33,542 nt of DNA from Desulforhopalus sp. GTDB taxonomy: Bacteria > Desulfobacterota > Desulfobulbia > Desulfobulbales > Desulfocapsaceae. This document shows, piece by piece, positions 6,042 through 14,112 of the stretch (positions are counted from its first letter, which is position 1; each line of letters begins with the position of its first letter). The stretch spans positions 1 to 33,542 of the forward strand of contig JANJUM010000275.1 in assembly GCA_024710585.1 (NCBI GenBank), written 5' to 3'. The notes beneath the pieces were generated by a model that worked only from the letters and a program-made list of their open reading frames with translations, did not search any database and was not told the DNA's origin. Made by a program: the position numbers and the translations under genes.

Positions 6042-9026
6042 GTGTTCCCCCTGCGCGTCCGCTCCCATTACTCGTTGCTCCAGGGGACCGCCTCGCCCCG
6101 CCAGCTCTGCCGGCGGGCGCGGCAACTCGGCTACCCCGGGCTGGCCCTGACCGACCGCGACAACCTCTGCGGCCTGTGGGCCTTTCTGCGCGCCTGCGGC
6201 GAGGAGGGGCTGCGGCCGGTGGTCGGGGCGGAGGTGTCGCAGCCGGGCTGTGAGCGGGTGGTGGCCTGCCTGGTGCGCGACGACGAGGGCTATGCCAACC
6301 TCTGCCGCCTCCTCACCCGCCGCCACTGCCATCCCGGCTTCGACCTGGCGGCCGAGGTGCCGCCCCTCGCCGCCGGGCTCTTCCTTCTCTGCCGCGATCA
6401 CGAACTCCTCGCCCACTATCGCCGTCTGGGCCTCTCGGTGGCCGCCGACCTCGGCCCCCTGCCCGGCGCCGCCGCCCGCCAGCTGCGCCTCTTCGCGCAG
6501 CGCCACGACATCGCCGTGGTCGCCACCGCCGACAGCGACCTCGCCGAGGAGGGCGAGGCCCCGCTGGCCGCGCTGCTGGCCGCAATCCGCCACCGTCTGA
6601 CCATCGGCGAGGCGCGGCGTCGCCTCGCGCCGCAGGCCCTGGCCGACGCGACCAGCTACCGTCGCAGCCTCGCCATCTGGCCTGAGGCGGTGGCGGAGAC
6701 GGAGAAGATCGCCGCCCTGTGCCCCTTCGCCGGCCCCGGCTTCGGCGTGGTCATGCCGCCGTGGAGGGGCGGCGACAGCGCCCAGGCCACCCCGGCCCTG
6801 CGCCACGCCGCCTATGCCGGGGCGCGGCGGCGTTATGGCGACGACCTCGGCGAGCCGGTGGTGGAGCGGCTCGAGCACGAGCTGCGCACCATCGCCGCCA
6901 TGGGCTTTTCCTCCTACTTCCTGGTGGTGCGCGATATCGTCCATCGCCTGGCGCCGGACGGCAGCCGCCGCCGCCGGCCGGTGTGCGGGCGCGGCTCCGG
7001 GGCGGCCTCGCTGGTCGCCTACTGCCTGGAGATCACCAACGTCTGCCCGATCAAATACAACCTCTACTTCGAGCGTTTCCTCAATCCTGGTCGCACCGAC
7101 CCGCCGGATATCGACATCGACTTCGCCTGGGACGAGCGCGACGAGGTGCTGGCCGAGGTCTTCGCCGACTTCCCTGGCCATGCCGCCATGGTCTGCAATC
7201 ATGTCTTCTTCCAGCCGCGCATGGCCATCCGCGAGACCGCCAAGGCCTATGGCCTGCCCGGGCACGAGATCGGCGAGCTGACCCGGCGCATCCCCTGGAT
7301 GCACGGTGGCAGGGGGCTCGGCGAGAGCCTCGCCGCCCTGCCGACTTTCAGGGATCAGGACCTCTCGCCGCCCTGGCCGGAGGTGCTCCTCCTGGCCGAG
7401 AAGCTGCTCGGCGTGCCGCGCCACCTCTCGGTGCATCCCGGCGGGGTGGTGATCACCCCGCGGCCGATCGACGCCTACGCGCCGCTGCAGCGGGCCGCCA
7501 AGGGGGTGCCGGTCCTGCAGTGGGAAAAGGACGGCGTCGAGGAGGCCGGGCTGGTCAAGATCGACCTCCTCGGTAACCGCAGCCTCGGGGTGATCCGCGA
7601 CGCCATCGCCGCCATCGCCCCGCAGCGGCGCCGCTTCGCCGTCGACACCTGGCAGCCCGAGGACGACGCCGCCACCCGCCTCACCGTCGCCCGGGGGGAG
7701 ACCATGGGCTGCTTCTATATCGAGAGCCCGGCGATGCGCCTGCTGGAGAAGAAGGCGGGCAGCGGCGACTTCGAGCAGCTGGTCATCCAGTCGTCGATCA
7801 TCCGCCCGGCGGCCAACGAGTTCGTGCGCGAGTACGTGCGCCGCCTGCGCGGCGGCGCCTGGCAGCCCTTCTGCCCGCAGCAGGGCGATATCCTCGACGA
7901 GACCTTCGGCCTCATGGTCTACCAGGAGGACGTCACCAAGGTGGCGGTGGCGCTGGCCGGCTTCACCCCGGCTGAGGGCGACGGCCTGCGCAAGGTCATG
8001 GCCAAGAAGGACAAGGCGCGCCGGCTGGCGCAGTACCGGGAAATGTTCTTTGCCGGCTGCGCCAGGCGCCAGGTGGCGGAGACAGCCGCCGCCGAGATGT
8101 GGCGGATGATCGAGAGCTTCGACGGCTACTCCTTCTGCAAGCCGCACTCGGCTTCCTACGCCCGGGTGTCGTTCCAGGCGGCCTATCTCAAGCGGCACTA
8201 CCCGGCGGAGTTCATGGCGGCGGTGATCGCCAACGGCGGCGGCTACTACTCCACCTTCGCCTACGTCTCCGAGGCGCGGCGGCTCGGTCTGGCCATCCTC
8301 CCCCCGGATGTCCGTCGCAGCGGCCGCGCCTGGTCGGCGGAGGAGAGGGCGCTGCGCGTCGGGTTGAGCGCGGTCGGCGGGCTCTCCGCGGCCTTCGTCG
8401 ACGGCCTCCTCGCCGCCCGTGGGGAGCGCCCCTTCGCCGATGTGGCCGACTTCCTGCACCGCACACGGCCGGCGGAAAACGAGGCCGAGGCGCTCATCCA
8501 CTGCGGCGCCCTCGACGGCCTTGCCGCCGGCGCCAACCGCGCCATGCAGCTCTGGCAGTGGGCGAGCTACCGGCGGCAGTGTGACGACGGCCGCCGCCCG
8601 GCCCTTTTTGCCCCGCGCCTGCCGCCGCCCCCGCCGCTGCCCGCGCCCGACCCGCTCGCGGTGGCGCGGCGCGAGTTCGCCGTGCTCGGCTTTCTCTGCG
8701 ACGGCCACCCCCTGCGCTTCCTCGAGTGGCCGCGGGGTGGGCTGGAGACGGTGGCCGAGCTGCCGGCCCATGTCGGGCGGCGGGTTCGTCTCGCCGTATG
8801 GCTGCTCACCGGCAAGCTGGTGTCGACGCGGGGCGGCGAGACCATGGAGTTCCTCACCTTCGAGGACGAGAGCGGCCAGGTCGAGACGACCTTCTTCCCC
8901 GAGACCTACCGTCGCCATGCCCATCTCCTCCGATCAGGGCGCGGCTACCTCCTCACTGGCCTGGTGGAGGAGGACTACGGCGCCCTCACCGTTACCGTCG
9001 ATGCCCTGCGACCGCTGGGGCGATGA
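6042..9026 (+). CDS. dnaE2: DnaE2-type error-prone DNA polymerase III alpha subunit
   Basis: A 994-residue C-family polymerase, shorter than replicative DnaE (about 1160). The order is a PHP domain (1-~70 onward), the catalytic palm with 'PDIDIDF' at 355-361 (Asp358, Asp360) and 'KIDLLGN' (Asp508), fingers and helix-hairpin-helix, and an OB fold near 915-985 ('VRLAVWLLTGKLV', 'FLTFEDESGQVETTFFP'). The polymerase acids are present. The PHP start reads 'RVRSHYSLLQGTAS', keeping one of the two His of the HxHS metal motif, so PHP metal chemistry is doubtful. The start is GTG 6042, 4 bases after the ImuB-like stop. Members of this group carry out translesion synthesis with ImuB; the cassette position supports induction by DNA damage through LexA. 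Confidence 0.92.
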   Translation: MFPLRVRSHYSLLQGTASPRQLCRRARQLGYPGLALTDRDNLCGLWAFLRACGEEGLRPVVGAEVSQPGCERVVACLVRDDEGYANLCRLLTRRHCHPGFDLAAEVPPLAAGLFLLCRDHELLAHYRRLGLSVAADLGPLPGAAARQLRLFAQRHDIAVVATADSDLAEEGEAPLAALLAAIRHRLTIGEARRRLAPQALADATSYRRSLAIWPEAVAETEKIAALCPFAGPGFGVVMPPWRGGDSAQATPALRHAAYAGARRRYGDDLGEPVVERLEHELRTIAAMGFSSYFLVVRDIVHRLAPDGSRRRRPVCGRGSGAASLVAYCLEITNVCPIKYNLYFERFLNPGRTDPPDIDIDFAWDERDEVLAEVFADFPGHAAMVCNHVFFQPRMAIRETAKAYGLPGHEIGELTRRIPWMHGGRGLGESLAALPTFRDQDLSPPWPEVLLLAEKLLGVPRHLSVHPGGVVITPRPIDAYAPLQRAAKGVPVLQWEKDGVEEAGLVKIDLLGNRSLGVIRDAIAAIAPQRRRFAVDTWQPEDDAATRLTVARGETMGCFYIESPAMRLLEKKAGSGDFEQLVIQSSIIRPAANEFVREYVRRLRGGAWQPFCPQQGDILDETFGLMVYQEDVTKVAVALAGFTPAEGDGLRKVMAKKDKARRLAQYREMFFAGCARRQVAETAAAEMWRMIESFDGYSFCKPHSASYARVSFQAAYLKRHYPAEFMAAVIANGGGYYSTFAYVSEARRLGLAILPPDVRRSGRAWSAEERALRVGLSAVGGLSAAFVDGLLAARGERPFADVADFLHRTRPAENEAEALIHCGALDGLAAGANRAMQLWQWASYRRQCDDGRRPALFAPRLPPPPPLPAPDPLAVARREFAVLGFLCDGHPLRFLEWPRGGLETVAELPAHVGRRVRLAVWLLTGKLVSTRGGETMEFLTFEDESGQVETTFFPETYRRHAHLLRSGRGYLLTGLVEEDYGALTVTVDALRPLGR

Positions 9027-9034
9027 AATCTTGT

Positions 9035-9062
9035 TTGAAAATGTCACGAAACAGCGTATAAA
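9035..9062 (+). promoter_or_regulatory. sigma-70-like promoter of the receiver gene
   Basis: -35 TTGAAA (9035-9040) and -10 TATAAA (9057-9062) with 16 bp spacing, beginning 9 bases after the dnaE2 stop in an AT-rich pocket. Transcription would start near 9069, giving a leader of about 30 nt. This suggests the receiver gene is not solely dependent on the LexA cassette. Confidence 0.6.
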
Positions 9063-9099
9063 GCAAGCTGCCGAGTCTCGGCCGGTAGAACGACAGCGG

Positions 9100-9498
9100 A
9101 TGCAGAAATCACAGCGGATTCTCATAATCGATGACGAACCTTCGGCCCTCGATCTGCTGCGGCGGATCTTCGAGGGCGAGGGCTATGAGGTGCTCCTCGC
9201 CAGCAATGGCGTCGAGGGGGTCGGCCTGTTCCGGCAGGACCCCTGCGACCTGGTGATCACCGATATCGTCATGCCGGGCAAGGATGGCCTGCAGACCATC
9301 CTCGACCTGCGCGAGGATTTTCCCGACCTCCCCTTCGTCGCCATTTCCGGCGGCGGAGCCATCTCCAAGGAGCGCTATCTCACTGTTGCCGGCTATCTCG
9401 ACAGGGTGGTCACCCTGGCCAAACCCTTCACCGTTGACGAAATCGTCGATGCGGTGGAGAACCTGCTCGCCGAGGGGGCGGAGGGGCGCGACCGATAA
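9100..9498 (+). CDS. single-domain response regulator (receiver only)
   Basis: A 132-residue CheY-like receiver with no output domain. It shows the acidic pair in 'ILIIDDEPSA' (Asp11-Asp12), phosphoacceptor Asp55 in 'LVITDIVMPGKDG', Ser83 in 'VAISGGG' at the switch position, and 'LAKPF' with Lys108. It should be phosphorylated by a histidine kinase that is not encoded next to it; partner and output are unknown. ATG 9100 is the first start in frame after the preceding gene; the ribosome site is weak. The acyl-CoA synthetase gene follows after 44 bases, probably on the same transcript. Confidence 0.88.
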   Translation: MQKSQRILIIDDEPSALDLLRRIFEGEGYEVLLASNGVEGVGLFRQDPCDLVITDIVMPGKDGLQTILDLREDFPDLPFVAISGGGAISKERYLTVAGYLDRVVTLAKPFTVDEIVDAVENLLAEGAEGRDR

Positions 9499-9542
9499 CG
9501 GCAAGGTCATCCCGGGCAACCGGTGCAGATGAGAGGTGGAGA

Positions 9543-11240
9543 ATGGATGCGGTCGCCAAGGTCGCCATGACCCTGAACTATGTCCTTGACGCCAGTTGCT
9601 CCAAGTATCGCGATACCCCGGCGATCGGCATGGCTATGGAGACGCCGCTCTCCTACGGTGAGTTCCGCGAGCGCGTCCTCGCCCTGGCCGCCCGTTTTCT
9701 CTCCGAGGGCATCGTCAAGGGTGACCGCGTCGCCCTACTCGGGGAAAATTCCCCCAACTGGGGCACCGCCTACCTGGCCATCGTGCGCATTGGCGCGATC
9801 GCCGTGCCCATCCTCCCCGACCTGCCGGAGAGCGATGTGCACCACATTCTCGGCGAGATGAAGGTCAAGGCCCTGTTCGTCACCCAGAAACAGATCGAGA
9901 AGATCTACGAGCTGCGCGCCGAGATGTATGGCCGCATCGTCACCCTCGACGACGCCGCCGCCGACCACGCCGGGCCGGAGGTGGTCCCCATGTCGCGCTA
10001 TGCCGCCGAGGCCCTCGAGCGCTTCCGGCAGGACGCCGAGCCCGCGATCCTTCCCGAGGTGGCCGAGGACGACCCGGCCTCGATCCTCTACACCTCCGGC
10101 ACCTCGGGCTTCTCCAAGGCGGTGGTGCTCTCCCACAAGAATCTCACCGCCAACGCCTACGCCGCCTCGAGCCTGATGGACATCAGGCCTGGCACGACAT
10201 GGTTGTCGATTCTCCCCATGTCGCATACCTACGAGTTCACCTGCGGCTTCATCCTGCCGCTGCTCCTCGGCGGGCGCATCGCCTACGCTGGCAAGAGCCC
10301 GACCCCGGCCATCCTGCAGAAGCTCTGCGAGCATGAAAAGCCGAAGGTCATCTTCGCCGTGCCCCTGGTGCTGGAGAAGATCTACAAGAAGCGCGTCCTG
10401 CCGCAGCTCGAGAAGAGCCGGGTGCTGGGCATGCTGTGCAAGTTCGGGCCGACCAGGAAGCTCATCTTCCGCAAGATCGGCGCCAAGCTGATCGCCTTCT
10501 TCGGTGGCCAGCTGCAGCTCATGGGTGTGGGCGGCGCCGCCCTCAACCCGGAGGTGGAGCGCTTTCTCCACGAAGCACGCTTTCCCTACCTCATCGGCTA
10601 CGGCATGACCGAGTCCGCGCCGCTCATCGCCGGCGGGCCGTTCGGCGACCGCACCATCGCCATCGGCTCCACCGGCAAACCGATCCCCGGGATGCAGGTG
10701 AAGATCGTCGACCCCGACCCGGCCACCGGCATCGGCGAGATCACCGTCTGCGGCGCCAACGTCATGCGCGGCTACCATAACGACCCGGAGGCCACCGCGG
10801 CGGTGCTCTCCGCCGACGGCTGGCTGTCCACCGGCGACCTCGGCATTTTCGACAAGGCCGGCAACCTCCATGTGCGCGGGCGCTCCAAGAACGTCATCGT
10901 CCTTCCCAGCGGCGAGAACGTCTACCCCGAGGCCATCGAACACAGGATCAACACCTACCCGTGGGTCACCGAGAGCCTGGTGCTGGAGAACCATGGCCAG
11001 GTGGAGGCCTGGGTCTACCCCGACTACGAGTTCGTCGACGAGCAGACCGCCGGCGGCTCGCGCATAGACCGCCGCACCTATATCGAAGGCCTGTTGGAAA
11101 CCCTGCGCAGCGAGGTCAACGAGCAGTTGCCCAAGGCCTCGCGGCTGGCCCGCGTCTTCGAGCGCCGCGACCCCTTCATCAAGACCGCCACCCACAAGAT
11201 CAAGCGCTATCTCTATCACGGCACCGCCATGGTTGGCTAG
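9543..11240 (+). CDS. AMP-dependent synthetase/ligase (long-chain acyl-CoA synthetase-like)
   Basis: A 565-residue adenylate-forming enzyme, predicted to activate a carboxylic acid (probably a fatty acid) with ATP and then CoA in the cytoplasm. The core motifs are in order: the P-loop 'ILYTSGTSGFSKAVVLSHKN' near 180-200, 'GYGMTESAPL' (A5), 'DGWLSTGDLG' (A7), 'GRSKNVIVLPSGENVYP' (A8) and a C-terminal 'TATHKIKRYLY' with the A10 lysine. A long helical insert with 'RKLIFRKIGAKLIAFFGGQL' is typical of the bacterial long-chain (FadD15-like) group. An AGGTGG ribosome site precedes ATG 9543. Substrate chain length cannot be read from the sequence. A molybdopterin oxidoreductase starts 80 bases downstream. 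Confidence 0.88.
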   Translation: MDAVAKVAMTLNYVLDASCSKYRDTPAIGMAMETPLSYGEFRERVLALAARFLSEGIVKGDRVALLGENSPNWGTAYLAIVRIGAIAVPILPDLPESDVHHILGEMKVKALFVTQKQIEKIYELRAEMYGRIVTLDDAAADHAGPEVVPMSRYAAEALERFRQDAEPAILPEVAEDDPASILYTSGTSGFSKAVVLSHKNLTANAYAASSLMDIRPGTTWLSILPMSHTYEFTCGFILPLLLGGRIAYAGKSPTPAILQKLCEHEKPKVIFAVPLVLEKIYKKRVLPQLEKSRVLGMLCKFGPTRKLIFRKIGAKLIAFFGGQLQLMGVGGAALNPEVERFLHEARFPYLIGYGMTESAPLIAGGPFGDRTIAIGSTGKPIPGMQVKIVDPDPATGIGEITVCGANVMRGYHNDPEATAAVLSADGWLSTGDLGIFDKAGNLHVRGRSKNVIVLPSGENVYPEAIEHRINTYPWVTESLVLENHGQVEAWVYPDYEFVDEQTAGGSRIDRRTYIEGLLETLRSEVNEQLPKASRLARVFERRDPFIKTATHKIKRYLYHGTAMVG

Positions 11241-11320
11241 AGGGCGGGCCTTTCCTCGATAGAGCAGGCAGTTCCCTTACCCTTCCCCGGTTTCCGGGGG
11301 AGTATCGCGGAGGTTCGTCC

Positions 11321-13348
11321 ATGTTAAGCCTGCATAAGACCATCTGCCCCCTCGATTGCCCCGATAGCTGCGGCCTGATCGCCGTGGTCGAAGACGGGCG
11401 GGTCACCGAGCTGCGCGGCGACCGCGAGCATCCGGTGACCCGGGGCGTCATCTGCCGCAAGATGCGGCGCTATCCGGAGCGGCTCTACGGCCCGGAGCGG
11501 GTCCTCCACCCGCAGCTGCGCGTTGGCAAAAAGGGCGAGGGCCTGTTCCGCCGCATCTCCTGGGAGGAGGCCTATGACGTCATCGCCAAGCGATTCGGCG
11601 AGATCATTGACCGCCACGGCAGCGAGGCCATCCTTCCCTATGCCTACGCCGGCAACATGGGCATGGCCAACCGCTTCGCCGGCTTCCCCTTCTTTCACCG
11701 TTTGGGCGCCTCGCGCCTCGACCAGACCATCTGCTCCGCCGCCGCCAGCGCCGGCTGGGGGCTGCAGTGCGGTGACATTCCCGGTTGCCCGCCGGAAAAC
11801 GCCGCCCAGGCGGAGCTGATTGTCGCCTGGGGCATCAACATCAAGGTCAGCAACTGCCATTTCTGGCCCCATGTGGCGGCGGCCCGCCGCAACGGCGGCC
11901 GGCTGCTGGTCATCGATCCCTACCGCAACGACACGGCGCGCTCCGCCGACCACCATGTGGCGGTGCTGCCGGGCGGTGACCCGGCCCTGGCCCTGGGGGT
12001 GCTCAAGGTGCTCGTCGACGAGGGGCTGGTCGATCAGGATACCCTGAAGCGAGAAACCGAGGGCTTCGCGGCCATGGCAGAGGTGCTCGCCGACCTGCAG
12101 TGGTCGCAGCTCGAAAGGGAGAGCGGGGTGAGCAGGCAGGCGATCAGCGAGCTGGCAGCCCTGCTGGCCGCCGCCCCGCGCACCTTCGTGCGCATCGGCA
12201 TCGGCCTCAGCCGTCACAGCCGCGGCGGTATGGCGGTGCGGCTCATCGCTGCCCTGGCCGGCGCCCTCGGCCTCTTCGACGGCGGGCCCGGCCGTGGCGT
12301 GCTCCTCTCTTCCGGGGCCTTTCCGGGCGGCCGCGACAGGCTCAGCTGGCCATCGCTGGCGGCGCGGCCGACCCGCCTCATCAACATGATTCATCTCGGC
12401 CATGCCCTGACCACCCTAGACCCGCCGCTCAAGGGCCTCTTCGTCTTCAACGCCAACCCGGCCAGCGCCAATCCCGACGGCAGCGCGGTGCGCCGCGGCC
12501 TGTGCCGCGACGACCTCTTCACCGTTGTGCACGAGCAGGTGATGAGCGCCACCGCCCGCTACGCCGACCTGCTGCTGCCGGCCACCACCTTCCTGGAAAA
12601 CCTCGATCTCTACACCGCCTACGGCCATTTCTACATGGGTGTGGCCAGGCCGGTCATCCCGCCCCTCGGCGAGGCGAAGAGCAACTTCCAGCTTTTCGCC
12701 GAGCTGGCGGCGCGCATGGGCTTCGACGACCCGCCCTTTCGCCACAGCTGCGAGGAGCGTATCGTCGATTTTCTCCGCAACCTTGGTGGCCTGCCGCCGG
12801 GCATCGACCTGGGGCGGGTGTTGGCCGGGGAACTGGTCCACTCCACCCGCAGCCATGGCGATGGCCGGGTGCTGCGCGAGAGCGGCGGTGGCGGGTTCTC
12901 CTTCGTCGCCAGCGGTGGGGCGGGCCCTTCCGTGCCCTGCCTGACGCCTGCCGGCGAAGCGGCGGACCCCGACCTTCTGGCGCGCTATCCCCTGCGCCTC
13001 ATCGCCCCGCCGCACCCCGACCTGCTCAACAGCACCTTCGGTGAACGCTATGCGGGGCGCTGCGGCGAGGTCTTCGTCCATCCCGACGACGCCCGGCGCT
13101 GGCAGGTGGCGGAGGGGGAACAGGTCGAACTCGTCAACCACCGCGGGAGAGCGAGCCGGGTGGTGCGGATCAGCGACGCCACTCGCCCCGGGGTACTCGT
13201 CGCCGAGGGTATTTATTGGCCGACGGAACAGTCGCCGGGAATCAACGATCTGACCTCGCAGAAGGCTGCCGACCTCGGTGGCGGCGCCACTTTCCACGAG
13301 ACCCTGGTGGCCTTTGCCGGGCGTGACGCCCTGGCGGCAATTGGCTGA
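11321..13348 (+). CDS. molybdopterin (Mo/W-bisPGD) oxidoreductase, cytoplasmic type
   Basis: A 675-residue member of the DMSO-reductase/formate-dehydrogenase superfamily. Cys9, Cys13, Cys17 and Cys45 ('CPLDCPDSCG' and 'VICRK') should bind one [4Fe-4S] cluster. Cys138 in 'QTICSAAASAGW' is the candidate metal ligand. A C-terminal Molydop_binding domain ('RLIAPPHPDLLNSTF', 'VFVHPDDARRWQVAEGEQV') closes the protein. There is no twin-arginine signal, so it should work in the cytoplasm. No electron-transfer or membrane subunit is encoded beside it, and the substrate is unknown. ATG 11321 follows a GGAGG and a small CCCCGG-TTT-CCGGGG hairpin (11285-11299). fdhD and mobB elsewhere in the window are cofactor-maturation genes such an enzyme could need. 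Confidence 0.87.
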   Translation: MLSLHKTICPLDCPDSCGLIAVVEDGRVTELRGDREHPVTRGVICRKMRRYPERLYGPERVLHPQLRVGKKGEGLFRRISWEEAYDVIAKRFGEIIDRHGSEAILPYAYAGNMGMANRFAGFPFFHRLGASRLDQTICSAAASAGWGLQCGDIPGCPPENAAQAELIVAWGINIKVSNCHFWPHVAAARRNGGRLLVIDPYRNDTARSADHHVAVLPGGDPALALGVLKVLVDEGLVDQDTLKRETEGFAAMAEVLADLQWSQLERESGVSRQAISELAALLAAAPRTFVRIGIGLSRHSRGGMAVRLIAALAGALGLFDGGPGRGVLLSSGAFPGGRDRLSWPSLAARPTRLINMIHLGHALTTLDPPLKGLFVFNANPASANPDGSAVRRGLCRDDLFTVVHEQVMSATARYADLLLPATTFLENLDLYTAYGHFYMGVARPVIPPLGEAKSNFQLFAELAARMGFDDPPFRHSCEERIVDFLRNLGGLPPGIDLGRVLAGELVHSTRSHGDGRVLRESGGGGFSFVASGGAGPSVPCLTPAGEAADPDLLARYPLRLIAPPHPDLLNSTFGERYAGRCGEVFVHPDDARRWQVAEGEQVELVNHRGRASRVVRISDATRPGVLVAEGIYWPTEQSPGINDLTSQKAADLGGGATFHETLVAFAGRDALAAIG

Positions 13349-13387
13349 AGGCGGTTCTTTTTTCGGGGAGGGGATCGCAAACCGCCT
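13349..13387. terminator. inverted repeat between convergent genes
   Basis: AGGCGGTT (13349-13356) and AACCGCCT (13380-13387) are exact complements with a 23-base loop. They lie just past the oxidoreductase stop and ahead of the convergent protease end. No T-run follows the stem, so termination is only a possibility. Confidence 0.25.
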
Positions 13388-13408
13388 GGGACCGGCCGCG
13401 CCCTGCCC

Positions 13409-14035
13409 TTAGAGGAGCAGGCTGTTGGCGAAGTGGACGATGGGCACGATGGTCTGCGAGATGATGCCGGTGAAGGAGAGCAGCAGGACGAGGACGAAGC
13501 CGTAGGGCTCGACGCGGCGCAGGCCGCGGGCCATCCCCTCGGGCAGCAGCCCGGCCAGGATGCGCCCGCCGTCGAGGGGCGGGACGGGCAGGAAGTTGAA
13601 CACCGCCAGCACCAGGTTGATCCATACCGAGGCCACCAGCATCGCTGCCAGCGGCAGCACTATCGCCTGCGTCAGCGCGCCGGGTGCGAATTGCAGCAGT
13701 GGCTGCAGAAGCTTGACGAGCAGCGCGCTGACCAAGGCGAGGAGGAGGTTGCTGACTGGACCGGCCAGGGCCACCCAGAGCATGTCCTGCCGGGGGCGGC
13801 GGAAATAGGCAGGGTTGACCGGCACCGGCTTGGCCCAGCCGAACTTGATGAGGAAGAAGGCCAGGGTACCGAGGGGGTCGAGGTGCTTCAAAGGGTTGAG
13901 GGTGAGGCGCCCGGCGAGCCTGGCGGTGGGGTCGCCCAGGGAGGTGGCGACCAGGCCGTGGGCCAGCTCGTGGATGGTCAGCGCGAAGAGCAGCGGCGGG
14001 GCGAGGAGAAGAATTTCGGTGACGAAGTTGGTCAT
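13409..14035 (-). CDS. site-2 protease family (M50) membrane metalloprotease
   Basis: A 208-residue multi-pass membrane protein of the short (YwhC-like) M50 group. The zinc site is 'HELAH' (His22, Glu23, His26) in the first hydrophobic segment; the third ligand lies in 'NFLPVPPLDGGRIL' near residue 140. 'GRLTLNPLKHLDPLGTL' and 'GWAKPVPVNP' are family signatures. It is expected to cut transmembrane or membrane-proximal segments within the inner membrane; the substrate is unknown. It is the last gene visible of a minus-strand string behind the tRNA nucleotidyltransferase fusion (77-base gap). The ribosome site is weak. Confidence 0.9.
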   Translation of the reverse strand: MTNFVTEILLLAPPLLFALTIHELAHGLVATSLGDPTARLAGRLTLNPLKHLDPLGTLAFFLIKFGWAKPVPVNPAYFRRPRQDMLWVALAGPVSNLLLALVSALLVKLLQPLLQFAPGALTQAIVLPLAAMLVASVWINLVLAVFNFLPVPPLDGGRILAGLLPEGMARGLRRVEPYGFVLVLLLSFTGIISQTIVPIVHFANSLLL

Positions 14036-14112
14036 GGGGTTCTGCGGTGGAGGGGGCGCGGCGCCGCCTGCCGGCGCCTTTCACACCACTGTAAGCACTG
14101 CCGCCGGCGGGG

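Noticed and set aside
4815-8924. A 1369-codon open frame on the minus strand across the ImuB-like and dnaE2 genes
   Set aside because: It is antisense to two genes with clear domain motifs, its translation is low-complexity Gly/Ala/Arg/His-rich without any family signature, and such frames arise from strong G/C bias at third positions.
9735-11219. A 494-codon minus-strand frame opposite the acyl-CoA synthetase
   Set aside because: It is a shadow frame; all adenylate-forming enzyme motifs lie on the + strand.
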